Numbered from the stretch's first letter, positions 7,428 through 16,340 are shown. The stretch is DNA of 49,028 nt from an uncultured Bacteroidales bacterium (GCA_902800305.1 CADCDP010000023.1:1-49028); one strand, 5' to 3'. Program-made: numbers and translations. The notes: generated by a model from the sequence alone, not told the origin.

Positions 7428-7887
7428 CTACTTTGCGTATCCCACAGGATTGTTAATAACAGGAATCTGGTTTTCGTTGAGCTTTAAGAGACTTTGGATG
7501 GCTTTCTGATCCATCGTACCACGGGGAACCGTACAAAGTCCAGCGGCAGAGCAAAAGAGGTTGAGTAAGAAGATGATTCTGAGGGTCGTAAAGAGAAACA
7601 CCTTTCCCGTCGAAGACATACAGGCGTATTTCCTGCTTGTTCATGGCAGTAGGAGCCGTAATGTGTCCGTCTGGACGGTTCTTTCCCTGAGCCGCCCAAA
7701 GCAGGTCGCTCAAGTCTTGGTCGGAGAGTTGCTTCGTGCTATACTCACGCACGGATTTCCGTTGTTGGTAAGCCTCCATCACGGTGAGTGTTTTACGCTG
7801 CATGTTCGGTTTTGGCAAGTTCTTTGTCTGGGCAAAACATGCGGTGCCCACCAGCAGAAGTACTGCTACAAAAGAGAGTTTCTTCAT
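7428..7887 (-). pseudogene. Broken secreted nitroreductase gene (internal deletion plus frameshift)
   Basis: The first frame (7887 leftward) gives a signal peptide (MKKLSFVAVLLLVGTACFAQ) and the start of an SagB/nitroreductase-type domain: RKSVREYSTKQLSDQDLSDLLWAAQG, then APTAMNKQEIRLYVFDGKGVSLYDP. A second frame, ending at 7428, gives the normal C-terminus of the same family: AAGLCTVPRGTMDQKAIQSL and NENQIPVINNPVGYAK. Members of this family are about 200 residues. Here roughly 55 residues between YDPQNHLL and the CSAAGL segment are missing and the two parts are out of frame, so no working FMN enzyme can be made. The joint lies at about 7545-7580. Confidence 0.85.
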
Positions 7888-7942
7888 GTGTTTTGTGTTT
7901 TTATGGGTTAATAAAAAATATAGAGTTTCTCGAAATTATTCA

Positions 7943-10165
7943 TCATGCTTGGTCGAAAGGAAGTCGATAGGTGCAACCTTCCTTCCAACGAGAACAACCG
8001 TAGGCGGTGCGTCCCTTGATAATGTGGCCTTCTTTGCAGAGGGGACAAGGCATACCAATCACTTCGTCGGGATTGTGCTCCGCTTTCACTTCTTCTGTGG
8101 ATTTCTTGGCGGTCTTCTTGGGAGCCGCCTTCTTCTGAGGTTGGAAACCAGCAGGAGCATTTGCAGGAGCGACCTTCTTGGCTTTCTTCTTCAAATCTTC
8201 CTCGGTCGTGATAGCCACATGACGGTTGGAGTTGTCATTGCGCACCTGATTGATGATGTCGGTGACCATCTGTTTGAGTTCGGCGATGAAGGTCTGGGCA
8301 TCGTACTGGCGACGTTCAATCTCGCGAAGCTTCTTCTCCCAAATGCCTGTGAGTTCGGCACTTTTAAGGAGTTCTTCGTGGATGATGCCAATCAGTTCCA
8401 CACCTGTGGGAGTGGCGATGAGGTTCTTGCGTTCCTTGCGGATGTAACGGCGTTTGAAGAGGGTTTCGATGATGGCGGCACGGGTGGAAGGGCGACCAAT
8501 GCCGTTCTCCTTCATAGCATCCCGAAGTTCTTCGTTGTCAACGAACTTGCCAGCCGTTTCCATTGCACGAAGGAGGGTGGCTTCCGTGTATGGCTTGGGC
8601 GGTTGCGTCCACTTTTCTGTGAGAGAGGGAAAATGTGGGCCGCTTTCGCCGAGGAAAAAAGACAGACCCTCTCCCCGACCCTCCCCCATAATGGGGAGGG
8701 AGCCATCCGGCGTGTTCTCGTCAGAACTTTCTGAAATACTATCTTTATAAATGACCTTCCAACCATCATCAATAATAACCCTTCCACTGGTGCGGAACAA
8801 CACCCCGGATGGTCTCCCCTCCCCATTATGGGGGAGGGGTTGGGGGAGAGGGTCAACCTCTCCATACACCGTAGTTGTCTCAAACTTACAGTCAGGATAG
8901 AACACAGCGATGAAGGCACGGGTGACGAGGTCATAGACCCGACGCTCCATGTCGGTGAGGCTGATGGCTGGCACACCTGTTGGGATAATGGCGTGGTGGT
9001 CAGTCACTTTGGAGGAATCGAAGACTTTCTTCGACTTCGGCAACGGCTTTCCTTCCAACGGCTGTGTGAACTGCTCATAGCCCTTCAAGCCTCGGAGAGT
9101 TTGAGGGCATTTGGCGTAGATGTCATCGCTAAGATAAGTGGTATCGACACGCGGATAGGTGGTAAACTTCTTTTCGTAGAGCGACTGAATGAGCTGAAGT
9201 GTCTGTTCGGCAGAGTAGCCAAACTTACGGTTGCAATCCACCTGCAAAGAAGTCAAGTCGTAAAGACGTGGAGGCGCTTCCGTTCCCTTCTTTTTCTGAA
9301 TGTCCGTCACCACAAAAGGCTTGTCGGCGATGGCTTCGAGCACCGCCCTACCCTCTTCTTCCTTCAGAAATTCCAACTGCCTGTATATCGGGCCTTTGCC
9401 CTTGATGGTCTTGCCCTGCTCGGCTGCCGCTTTCACCTCTGCCGCATCCTCCGCTTCCGCCTCTTCATCGTGGGCAATGGCCATGAACTTGGTGTCGCGA
9501 TAGAGGGTGGAGAGCACCCAACTCTGCTTGGGCACAAAGTTCTCGATTTCCTGCTGGCGACGCACAATCAATGCCAAGGTGGGAGTTTGTACACGTCCGA
9601 TGGAAAGCACTTGCTTCTGCTGCCCATATTTAAGGGTGTAGAGACGTGTGGCGTTCATCCCCAATGTCCAGTCGCCAATGGCACGACAAAGCCCTGCCTC
9701 ATAGAGCGACTGGTATTCGATTTGGTCTTTCAACGTGTTGAATCCCTCACGGATAGACTCTTCGGTCAGCGAAGAAATCCAGAGTCGCTTCACGGGACAT
9801 TTCGCCCCCGCCTTCTGCATGACCCAGCGCTGAATCAGTTCACCCTCCTGCCCGGCATCGCCGCAATTGATGATGCCATCGGCTGCCTGCATCAGCTTCT
9901 CAATCGTGGCAAACTGTCGCTGCACACCGTCATCGTTTTTCAGACGGATGCCATAGCGTTGCGGAATCATGGGCAAGTCCCACAAGTCCCAGCGTTTCCA
10001 GCGAGGGTTATATTCATCCGGCTCTTTCAGTTCGCACAAATGGCCAAACGTCCATGTGACCTGATAGCCGTTGCCCTCGATGTAGCCCTGCTTCATGTCT
10101 CTCGCACCCAACACATTAGCAATGTCGCGTGCCACACTCGGTTTCTCTGCTATGCAAACAATCAT
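7943..10165 (-). CDS. topB: DNA topoisomerase III (type IA), with two in-frame repeat insertions
   Basis: The 740-residue enzyme relaxes and decatenates DNA by single-strand passage. The TOPRIM domain opens the protein (IVCIAEKPSVARDIANVLGA). The catalytic tyrosine is Tyr337 in TYPRVDTTYL. LSIGRVQTPTLAL is another family motif. A four-cysteine zinc finger ends it (CPLC...GCSRWKEGC), preceded by a Lys/Ala-rich linker. The start at 10165 gives the standard TOPRIM N-terminus; the ATG overlaps the mlaF stop (ATGA), so translation is coupled to mlaF. Between about residues 438 and 501 the frame carries two low-complexity segments (PLPQPLPHNGEG and LPIMGEGRGEG) encoded by palindromic repeats. They lie between catalytic blocks, so the enzyme is probably still active. 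Confidence 0.93.
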   Translation of the reverse strand: MIVCIAEKPSVARDIANVLGARDMKQGYIEGNGYQVTWTFGHLCELKEPDEYNPRWKRWDLWDLPMIPQRYGIRLKNDDGVQRQFATIEKLMQAADGIINCGDAGQEGELIQRWVMQKAGAKCPVKRLWISSLTEESIREGFNTLKDQIEYQSLYEAGLCRAIGDWTLGMNATRLYTLKYGQQKQVLSIGRVQTPTLALIVRRQQEIENFVPKQSWVLSTLYRDTKFMAIAHDEEAEAEDAAEVKAAAEQGKTIKGKGPIYRQLEFLKEEEGRAVLEAIADKPFVVTDIQKKKGTEAPPRLYDLTSLQVDCNRKFGYSAEQTLQLIQSLYEKKFTTYPRVDTTYLSDDIYAKCPQTLRGLKGYEQFTQPLEGKPLPKSKKVFDSSKVTDHHAIIPTGVPAISLTDMERRVYDLVTRAFIAVFYPDCKFETTTVYGEVDPLPQPLPHNGEGRPSGVLFRTSGRVIIDDGWKVIYKDSISESSDENTPDGSLPIMGEGRGEGLSFFLGESGPHFPSLTEKWTQPPKPYTEATLLRAMETAGKFVDNEELRDAMKENGIGRPSTRAAIIETLFKRRYIRKERKNLIATPTGVELIGIIHEELLKSAELTGIWEKKLREIERRQYDAQTFIAELKQMVTDIINQVRNDNSNRHVAITTEEDLKKKAKKVAPANAPAGFQPQKKAAPKKTAKKSTEEVKAEHNPDEVIGMPCPLCKEGHIIKGRTAYGCSRWKEGCTYRLPFDQA
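8665..8717 (+). repeat. Palindromic repeat element inside topB, copy A
   Basis: This GC-rich element has the core CTCCCC..CCATAATGGGGAGG, which is itself a dyad. It matches the reverse complement of 8799-8854 over about 53 bases with a few differences. It is read in frame in topB. Confidence 0.8.
8799..8854 (-). repeat. Palindromic repeat element inside topB, copy B
   Basis: Inverted partner of 8665-8717. The core is CTCCCCTCCCC-ATTATG-GGGGAGGGG. The two copies flank about 80 bases of ordinary topB sequence (coding for SGRVIIDDGWKVIYKD), so they represent two insertions or one insertion with an inverted duplicate. Confidence 0.8.
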
Positions 10166-10929
10166 CGCTTCTGTTGGTCGTGCAGTTCCTTCGCCTGACG
10201 AAGAATATCGCTGGCAAAGATGAAGTCCTCCAGTTTCTTGTTGGTGGCATCCATGATTTCGTGGTTGTTGCCTTGCCACTCGGCACGTCCTTCGCAGATG
10301 AAGGTGATGTTTTCGCCGATGCCCATCACGGAGTTCATGTCGTGGGTGTTGACAATCGTGGTAATCTTATCTTCGTGAGTAATGCCGGCAATGAGTTCAT
10401 CAATCACGATGCTCGTCTTAGGGTCGAGTCCTGAGTTTGGTTCGTCGCAGAACAAGTATTTGGGTTGCAAGACGATAGCACGTGCAATCGCCACACGCTT
10501 CTGCATACCGCCAGAAATCTCGCCTGGGAACTTGTTTTCGGCACCTTGCAGATTGACACGCGCCAAACAGTCGAGTGCCCTTTTCTTGCGGTCTTCGTAA
10601 GCATCATACGAGAACATATTCAACGGAAACATCACATTGTCGAGCACCGACAACGAGTCGAACAACGCTGCACTTTGGAATATCATGCCCATTTCGCGGC
10701 GCAGAAGAATCTTCTCCCGTTTGCCGAGTGCCACAAAATCTCTGTCGTCGTAGTAGATGCTACCCTTCGTCGGTGTGAGCAATCCCACGATGTTCTTCAT
10801 CAGCACCGTCTTACCACTACCACTCTGTCCGATGATGAGGTTCACTTCACCATCGCGAAACGTGGCATTGATGTCCTTGAGCACATCCCTGTCCTCAAAA
10901 CTCTTATAGAGGTGTTCTACTTTAATCAT
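10162..10929 (-). CDS. mlaF: Mla-type lipid transport ATPase (MlaF-like)
   Basis: A 255-residue ABC ATPase of the retrograde phospholipid (Mla) transport family. It energises lipid movement between the inner and outer membranes together with the MlaE permease. Visible motifs are Walker A GQSGSGKT, the signature ISGGMQKR, Walker B YLFCDEPNSGLDP and the switch histidine in NTHDM. The start is the ATG at 10929 (MIKVEHLYKSF), the normal beginning for the family; the upstream in-frame extension crosses the palindrome array and is not protein-like. mlaE lies 173 bases upstream in the same direction and topB overlaps the stop by four bases. No MCE-domain gene (mlaD) is next to it in this window. Confidence 0.9.
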   Translation of the reverse strand: MIKVEHLYKSFEDRDVLKDINATFRDGEVNLIIGQSGSGKTVLMKNIVGLLTPTKGSIYYDDRDFVALGKREKILLRREMGMIFQSAALFDSLSVLDNVMFPLNMFSYDAYEDRKKRALDCLARVNLQGAENKFPGEISGGMQKRVAIARAIVLQPKYLFCDEPNSGLDPKTSIVIDELIAGITHEDKITTIVNTHDMNSVMGIGENITFICEGRAEWQGNNHEIMDATNKKLEDFIFASDILRQAKELHDQQKR

Positions 10930-10982
10930 ATTCCTTTTCTGGTTTTTCTCTGTAGGGGTTCGTACATTATTCGCTTGCCTTG

Positions 10983-11067
10983 TGTAGCGAGTGCTACACG
11001 CCGTATGTAGCATTTACTACACGCCGTGTGTAGCAACTGCTACACGCCGCATGTAGCGTTTGCTACA
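10983..11067. repeat. Array of four 16-bp palindromes with a 23-bp period
   Basis: Four units begin at 10983, 11006, 11029 and 11052, exactly 23 bases apart. Each is a dyad TGTAGC-nnnn-GCTACA (the second reads ACTACA), joined by CGCCG plus two bases. The four-base loops differ (GAGT, ATTT, AACT, GTTT) while the arms stay constant. A half unit (TGTAGCAAACGGG) follows at about 11084. The array lies between mlaE and mlaF inside the operon. Confidence 0.92.
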
Positions 11068-11102
11068 CAAAGCCGTGCTCTCGTGTAGCAAACGGGCTTG
11101 TC

Positions 11103-11849
11103 TCATGTCAACATATTGGTTAAGAAGATGTCGGAGAAGAGAATGAGGATGCTGCTCAACACGACAGCATCGGTGCTCGACTTGCCAACCTCCACACTAC
11201 CACCTTCCACCGTGTAGCCTTTGTAGGCGGAGACACTCGTGATGATGAAAGCATAAACCACCGCCTTAATCATACCACACCAGAAGAACCACTGATTGAA
11301 CTGGTAGCGGAAACCTTCGTCGAGTTCCGGCACGGTGGTTGTGCCCATCAACGAAGTGGCGTATGCTCCCAAGATGCCGGCACAGACACTGAAGGTGACA
11401 AGAATGGGCATGATGGTCATCAGCCCCACAATCTTCGGAAGGATAAGATAGTTGGCTGAATTGACACCCATGATGTCGAGCGCATCAATCTGCTGGGTGA
11501 TGCGCATGGTGCCAATCTCGGAGGCAATGTTCGACCCCACCTTTCCTGCCAAGATGAGACACATGATGCTGGATGAAAATTCCAAGAGCATGATTTCGCG
11601 GGTGGTGTAGCCGACCACCATACGGGGCATCCAAGGACTCTGAATGTTTAGCTTGATTTGAAGACAAATCACAGCTCCGATGAAGAACGAAATGATAAGC
11701 ACAATGCCGATGGAGTTGTAACCCAACTGATACATCTCTGTCACATATTGTTTCAGAAACATTCTCCATCGGTCGGGTTGGGAAAGTACTCGCCCCATCA
11801 GCAGCACGTATCGTCCCAAATGTGTTAATCCACTTTTTAATGAAAGCAC
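11103..11849 (-). CDS. mlaE: Mla-type lipid transport permease (MlaE-like)
   Basis: A 248-residue integral membrane protein of the MlaE family, the permease of the phospholipid ABC transporter. Several hydrophobic segments are visible (SIGIVLIISFFIGAVICLQIKL, MLLEFSSSIMCLILAG, TIMPILVTFSVCAGILGAY, IKAVVYAFIITSVSAYKG). The EIGTMRITQQIDALDIMG loop is typical for coupling to the ATPase. I chose GTG at 11849 as start because it gives LKSGLTHLGRYVLLMGRVLSQPDR, close to the family N-terminus and usual length. The open frame extends further upstream but crosses the promoter region. The gene diverges from lptB. Confidence 0.88.
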   Translation of the reverse strand: MLSLKSGLTHLGRYVLLMGRVLSQPDRWRMFLKQYVTEMYQLGYNSIGIVLIISFFIGAVICLQIKLNIQSPWMPRMVVGYTTREIMLLEFSSSIMCLILAGKVGSNIASEIGTMRITQQIDALDIMGVNSANYLILPKIVGLMTIMPILVTFSVCAGILGAYATSLMGTTTVPELDEGFRYQFNQWFFWCGMIKAVVYAFIITSVSAYKGYTVEGGSVEVGKSSTDAVVLSSILILFSDIFLTNMLT

Positions 11850-11891
11850 TTTTTTGACGTTTTTATTGATTCGTAAATAGCAAAAACTTCG

Positions 11892-11899
11892 CAAAATTA
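11892..11899 (-). promoter_or_regulatory. -7 box for mlaE-mlaF-topB
   Basis: Minus-strand TAATTTTG, 42 bases upstream of the chosen GTG start. It fits TAnnTTTG. Confidence 0.6.
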
Positions 11900-11973
11900 G
11901 TGAAAAATGTTCAAAAGAGCGGCTTTTAACACAGTTTTTTACTTTATAAAGTGAGTAATCAACAAACAATTCG

Positions 11974-11981
11974 TACTTTTG
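11974..11981 (+). promoter_or_regulatory. -7 box for lptB
   Basis: TACTTTTG lies 20 bases upstream of the lptB ATG. It diverges from the mlaE promoter about 80 bases away. Confidence 0.6.
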
Positions 11982-12001
11982 TAACTCATTTGACATAACG
12001 C

Positions 12002-12853
12002 ATGGAAATAAAAACAATAAATGCAACCACAAATGCCGGCGATGCTGAGATACCAGAATATTCGGAAGACAGGAATACACTCTACACCCGAAATCTGGTA
12101 AAGATATACGGCAAACGGACGGTGGCGAACAATGTGTCCATCAGTGTGAGACAGGGAGAGATTGTGGGACTGCTCGGACCGAACGGTGCTGGCAAGACCA
12201 CTTCGTTCTACATGACGACAGGACTGGTGGTGCCGAATGCGGGACAGGTGTTCATCAACGACATGGAAATCACGAAAGACCCTGTTTCGACCCGTGCGAA
12301 GAAAGGCGTGGGATATCTGGCACAGGAGGCCAGTGTGTTCCGCACCATGAGTGTGGAGGATAACATCATGACGGTGTTGGAGATGAAGTATAAATCGACA
12401 GAGGAACAAAGGGAGCATCTGGAAAGGCTATTGGACGAGTTCAATCTTCAGAAGGTGCGCAAGAACCGAGGCAACCAGCTGTCGGGAGGCGAACGAAGAC
12501 GCTGCGAGATTGCCCGCTGTCTGGCCATCGACCCGAAGTTCATCATGCTGGACGAGCCGTTTGCGGGCGTTGACCCCATCGCCGTGGAGGACATTCAGTA
12601 TGTGGTGTGGAAACTGAAGGACAGAAATATCGGCATTCTCATCACCGACCACAACGTGCAGGAAACGCTTTGCATCACCGACCGTGCCTATCTGCTCTTC
12701 GAGGGACGCATCCTCTTCAAAGGAACGCCAGAAGAGCTGTCGCAAAACACTATTGTGAAGGAGAAATACCTCGGAAGTAATTTTGTGCTTCGCCCCAAAG
12801 ACTTCCAGATGATTGAAGAGAAAAAGAAACGGGAAATGGAAGAGGCCAACTGA
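12002..12853 (+). CDS. lptB: LPS export ATPase LptB
   Basis: A 283-residue ABC ATPase that powers lipopolysaccharide extraction from the inner membrane with LptF and LptG. Motifs: Walker A GPNGAGKTT, Q-loop region YLAQEASVF, signature LSGGERRRCEIAR, Walker B FIMLDEPFAGVDP and the switch His in ITDHNV. The order LAQEASVFR..SVEDN is typical of LptB. It has an N-terminal extension of about 25 residues before the ABC core, and a charged C-terminal tail (EEKKKREMEE). Its neighbours downstream (rsfS, ftsH, cdsA) are household genes; the mla operon, another envelope lipid transporter, diverges from it. Confidence 0.93.
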   Translation: MEIKTINATTNAGDAEIPEYSEDRNTLYTRNLVKIYGKRTVANNVSISVRQGEIVGLLGPNGAGKTTSFYMTTGLVVPNAGQVFINDMEITKDPVSTRAKKGVGYLAQEASVFRTMSVEDNIMTVLEMKYKSTEEQREHLERLLDEFNLQKVRKNRGNQLSGGERRRCEIARCLAIDPKFIMLDEPFAGVDPIAVEDIQYVVWKLKDRNIGILITDHNVQETLCITDRAYLLFEGRILFKGTPEELSQNTIVKEKYLGSNFVLRPKDFQMIEEKKKREMEEAN

Positions 12854-12855
12854 GC

Positions 12856-12911
12856 CACCCTATAAAACCCTATAGGAACGATAGCCTCTATAGGCCCTAT
12901 AGTCACTATAA
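12856..12911. repeat. CTATAGG palindrome cluster between lptB and rsfS
   Basis: The 56 bases repeat the motif CCTATA several times and include the perfect palindrome CCTATAGG (12869-12876) and two further CTATAG steps. It may be a short repeat cluster or a weak attenuator; there is no T run that would make it a normal terminator. Confidence 0.6.
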
Positions 12912-12937
12912 AAAAAGAATACACATTATTTATATAT

Positions 12938-13297
12938 ATGACAGAAACTGAAAAGTTAGTGAAGGCTTGCATCGCAGGCATCCAAGAGAAGAAAGGAAGG
13001 AAAATACGTCTCGTCAACCTGGAAGGCATTGACGACACCATCACAAAATATCTTGTGATTGGCGAAGGCAACTCGCCCAGCCAAGTGATGGCCATCACCG
13101 AATCGGTGAGGGAGTTCGCACGCAAGAAAGCCAATAGCCGCCCGTCGGCTGTCGATGGCACCCGAAACAACCTATGGGTGGCTCTCGACTATATCGACGT
13201 GGTTGTACATATCTTTGTACCGGATGCACGCGAGTTCTACGACATCGATCACCTCTGGGAGGATGCCAAAATCAAAGACGTGCCTGACCTCGACTAA
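12938..13297 (+). CDS. rsfS: Ribosome silencing factor RsfS
   Basis: A 119-residue RsfS (Iojap) protein that binds ribosomal protein uL14 and blocks subunit joining when nutrients are short. Family features are the start ETEKLVKACIAGIQEKKG, the DITKYLVIGEGNSPSQV-like core, and the C-terminal DYIDVVVHIFVPDAREFYDIDHLWEDA, which is nearly the family signature. Length is normal. It follows lptB by 84 bases and precedes ftsH by 74 bases, all on the plus strand, so it may share transcripts with both. Confidence 0.95.
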   Translation: MTETEKLVKACIAGIQEKKGRKIRLVNLEGIDDTITKYLVIGEGNSPSQVMAITESVREFARKKANSRPSAVDGTRNNLWVALDYIDVVVHIFVPDAREFYDIDHLWEDAKIKDVPDLD

Positions 13298-13298
13298 A

Positions 13299-13349
13299 TG
13301 GCTTCACCTCTGAAGCCAAAGGTCTCGTATGTTGCGACTGAGTCGCAAC
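13299..13349. repeat. Two short dyads between rsfS and ftsH
   Basis: The first is TGGCTTCA-CCTC-TGAAGCCA (13299-13318). The second is GTTGCGACTGAGTCGCAAC (13331-13349), a nearly perfect 19-base palindrome. The second belongs to the set of GAGTC-centred or GCAGC-type dyads found elsewhere in the window. Confidence 0.8.
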
Positions 13350-13371
13350 CCCACCCTATCACCCCTACGAC

Positions 13372-15483
13372 ATGGAAACAACAGACAATAATAACAACAA
13401 CCAAAACAACCGAATGCCAAAGCCACGCTTCAACTTCACATGGCTTTACATCTTGCTGATAGCAGGACTGGCATTCATGATTCTGACACGCCACGATGCG
13501 TCATCGTCGCACACCGTGGATTACACAACTTTCAAGGAACTGGTGACGGACGGTTATGTTTCCGACATCACCGTTAACAAAGATCGATATACCCTCACCC
13601 TGAACATCGACAAAAAATACCAAAAGCAGGTGTTCGGCAAGGCCAGCAAGGGCAAGAACCCGACAAGCATCAAGGTGGAATTTGGGTCTATCGACAATCT
13701 GGAAACCTTCATCGACGAGCAACAGAAAGAAGGACACTTCAAAGGAAAAGTGAACTTCGAACGCGATAACGACTTCATCAGCAACCTGTTCTGGAACATC
13801 ATGCCAATTCTGGTCATCATCTTCATCTGGATGTTCCTCATGCGAGGCATGGGAGGTGGAGGCATGATGGGAGGCATGGGCAATATCTTCTCGGTGGGAC
13901 GGTCGAAAGCACAACTCTTCGACAAAGACGACAAGAACACGCCCAAAATCACCTTCAAAGATGTGGCGGGACAGGCTGGTGCGAAACAGGAGGTGCAGGA
14001 AATTGTGGACTTCCTGAAGACACCTGAGAAGTACACCAATCTGGGTGGTAAGATTCCGAAAGGTGCCCTTCTTGTAGGGCCTCCAGGAACGGGTAAGACC
14101 TTGTTGGCCAAGGCTGTAGCAGGTGAGGCAGGTGTGCCGTTCTTCTCGCTCTCCGGTTCCGAATTTGTGGAGATGTTCGTGGGTGTCGGTGCCAGTCGAG
14201 TGCGCGACCTCTTCCAGCAAGCCAAGGCGAAAGCTCCGTGCATCATCTTCATCGACGAGATTGATGCCATTGGTCGTGCACGTAGTAAGACGGCAGCCAT
14301 GGGCGGCAATGATGAGCGCGAAAGCACACTCAACCAGCTCCTGACGGAGATGGACGGCTTTGGCACGAACAGCGGTATCATCATCATGGCAGCAACCAAC
14401 CGTGCCGACATTCTGGATAGTGCCTTGCTCCGCGCAGGACGCTTCGACCGTCAGATTCACGTTGACCTGCCCGACTTGAACGAACGCAAGGAAATCTTCA
14501 TGGTGCATCTGCAACCACTCAAGATTGACGAAACGGTGGACGTAGCTCAACTGGCACGCCAAACTCCTGGTTTCTCGGGTGCCGACATCGCCAACGTGTG
14601 CAATGAGGCGGCTCTCATCGCTGCCCGCAACAATAAGGAGTGGGTAGATAAGCAATGTTTCCTCGATGCCGTTGACCGCATCATCGGCGGTTTGGAAAAG
14701 AAGACCAAGCTACTTACTGCACACGAGAAACGCACTATCGCCTTGCACGAAGCAGGACACGCCACCATCTCATGGTTCCTCGAATACGCCAATCCACTCG
14801 TGAAGGTGACCATTGTTCCACGCGGACAGGCTTTAGGTGCTGCATGGTACATGCCCGAAGAACGGCAAATCTCCACGAAAGAAGAGATTCTCGACGAAAT
14901 TTGTGCAACGCTGGGTGGACGTGCTGCTGAGGAACTGTGCATCGGACGCATCTCGACGGGTGCCATGAACGACCTCGAAAAGGTGACGAAACGTGCCTAC
15001 GGAATGATAGCTTACGCTGGTATGGGTAAAAAGCTCCCCAACCTTTGCTACTACGACAACCAAGAATACCAGTTCAATAAACCGTATAGCGAAAAGACTG
15101 CTGAAACCATCGACGAAGAGGTAAGGGCACTTATTGCCACCGAATATGAGCGTGCTAAACGAGTGCTGACCGAGCACAAAGATGGCCACGCTCAACTGGC
15201 TCAACTGCTGATTGACCGCGAAGTAATCTTCGCAGAAGACCTCGAAAACATCTTTGGCAAACGGCCTTGGACTTCACGCACTGAAGAAATCATGGCAGAG
15301 AACTCGGAAGATGCCAATGCAGAGGAAGACAATCAGCCAGCCAACTCGACTGACCACAAAAAGGAAAACGAGGAAATCATCCGCCAGAAAATTGTTCAGG
15401 CTGTCATAGAAAAAGCAGAAAAAGCCAAGAAGGCCGAAGAGCCTCAAAAAGCTGAAGAATCCGATAAACCTAAAGAATCGTGA
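13372..15483 (+). CDS. ftsH: ATP-dependent zinc metalloprotease FtsH
   Basis: A 703-residue membrane-anchored AAA+ protease that degrades damaged membrane proteins and regulators. Order of parts: cytoplasmic start rich in Asn; membrane helix at about residues 23-41; periplasmic domain; second helix near 140-158 followed by a Gly/Met-rich stretch; AAA module with Walker A GPPGTGKT (about 236) and Walker [13 protein letters not shown]; zinc protease site HEAGH at 459-463. The last 70 residues are a Glu/Lys/Ala-rich tail not needed for catalysis. The stop overlaps the cdsA start by four bases (GTGA), so the two are translationally coupled. Confidence 0.96.
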   Translation: METTDNNNNNQNNRMPKPRFNFTWLYILLIAGLAFMILTRHDASSSHTVDYTTFKELVTDGYVSDITVNKDRYTLTLNIDKKYQKQVFGKASKGKNPTSIKVEFGSIDNLETFIDEQQKEGHFKGKVNFERDNDFISNLFWNIMPILVIIFIWMFLMRGMGGGGMMGGMGNIFSVGRSKAQLFDKDDKNTPKITFKDVAGQAGAKQEVQEIVDFLKTPEKYTNLGGKIPKGALLVGPPGTGKTLLAKAVAGEAGVPFFSLSGSEFVEMFVGVGASRVRDLFQQAKAKAPCIIFIDEIDAIGRARSKTAAMGGNDERESTLNQLLTEMDGFGTNSGIIIMAATNRADILDSALLRAGRFDRQIHVDLPDLNERKEIFMVHLQPLKIDETVDVAQLARQTPGFSGADIANVCNEAALIAARNNKEWVDKQCFLDAVDRIIGGLEKKTKLLTAHEKRTIALHEAGHATISWFLEYANPLVKVTIVPRGQALGAAWYMPEERQISTKEEILDEICATLGGRAAEELCIGRISTGAMNDLEKVTKRAYGMIAYAGMGKKLPNLCYYDNQEYQFNKPYSEKTAETIDEEVRALIATEYERAKRVLTEHKDGHAQLAQLLIDREVIFAEDLENIFGKRPWTSRTEEIMAENSEDANAEEDNQPANSTDHKKENEEIIRQKIVQAVIEKAEKAKKAEEPQKAEESDKPKES

Positions 15484-16340
15484 AGAATCTTATCATCCGC
15501 ACCATCACGGGAGCCTTATTCGTTATTGTCCTTGTAGGGGGTATCGTCTGGAACCCGTATTCTCTTCTCATCCTCTTCACCGCCATCACAACCATGACGG
15601 TGTGGGAGTTTACGACCCTTGCCAACAAACACATGCACCTGCATGTCAACCGCTTCATTACGACGGTGGCAGCGGCCTACTTGTTTGTGGCTGTCTGGGC
15701 GTTCAACACGAACATCATGGGGTCGGAAGTCTTCATTCCTTACCTTATTTCCATCATCTATCTGCTCATCTCGGAGATCTACTTCGACCGTCCTGACACG
15801 ATTCAGAACTGGGCGATGGCCTTCATGGCACAACTCTATATTGCCTTGCCATTCGCATCGTTCAACACGCTGTGCTTCATCAGCACTCCTGCTGGCGTAA
15901 GCTACTACTATTGGTATGCCCTCTCTCTGTTTATCTTCTTGTGGTCCAGTGACTCAGGTGCCTACTTGTTTGGTTCGTGGCTGGGCAAGCATCGTCTCTT
16001 TCCACGCATTTCTCCTAAAAAGTCTTGGGAAGGTAGCATCGGTGGAGGTCTTACCGCTCTGGCGGCATCACAAATTGTGGCCACCTTTGTGCCTTTCGCC
16101 GAAAGCCTTACCCCGATGCTCAGCCGATTGCTATGGGCAGGTTTGGCACTGCTGACCATCCTTGTCGGTACATGGGGAGACCTGGTGGAATCTCTCTTCA
16201 AGCGCAAGCTTGGCATCAAAGACTCTGGCAACATCCTTCCTGGACATGGCGGAATGCTCGACCGCTTCGACAGTTCGCTGCTCGCCATTCCAGCCGCTGT
16301 CATCTACATTTACACCGTTATGCTAAATATTATACATTAA
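15480..16340 (+). CDS. cdsA: Phosphatidate cytidylyltransferase CdsA
   Basis: A 286-residue multi-pass membrane enzyme that makes CDP-diacylglycerol from phosphatidate and CTP, the branch point of phospholipid synthesis. The family signature is visible in the C-terminal part: SPKKSWEGSIGG, then GDLVESLFKRKLGIKDSG and LPGHGGMLDRFDS. Hydrophobic segments fill the first 200 residues. The start is a GTG at 15480 overlapping the ftsH stop. The ftsH-cdsA pair is common in Bacteroidota. The FtsH and CdsA products are both inner-membrane proteins. Confidence 0.95.
   Translation: MKNLIIRTITGALFVIVLVGGIVWNPYSLLILFTAITTMTVWEFTTLANKHMHLHVNRFITTVAAAYLFVAVWAFNTNIMGSEVFIPYLISIIYLLISEIYFDRPDTIQNWAMAFMAQLYIALPFASFNTLCFISTPAGVSYYYWYALSLFIFLWSSDSGAYLFGSWLGKHRLFPRISPKKSWEGSIGGGLTALAASQIVATFVPFAESLTPMLSRLLWAGLALLTILVGTWGDLVESLFKRKLGIKDSGNILPGHGGMLDRFDSSLLAIPAAVIYIYTVMLNIIH

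Noticed and set aside
8828..10198. A 456-codon open frame opposite topB
   Set aside because: It is antisense to the clear topoisomerase III gene and has no family features; it follows from the codon use of topB.
10930..11013. N-terminal extension of the mlaF frame
   Set aside because: The extension reads through the palindrome array; the ATG at 10929 gives the family N-terminus.
10983..11067. CRISPR-like repeat array
   Set aside because: The period is 23 bases, with variable loops of only four bases and no cas genes; spacers of CRISPR length are absent.
13501..14655. A 384-codon open frame opposite ftsH
   Set aside because: It lies fully inside the conserved ftsH gene on the other strand and shows no protein motif.
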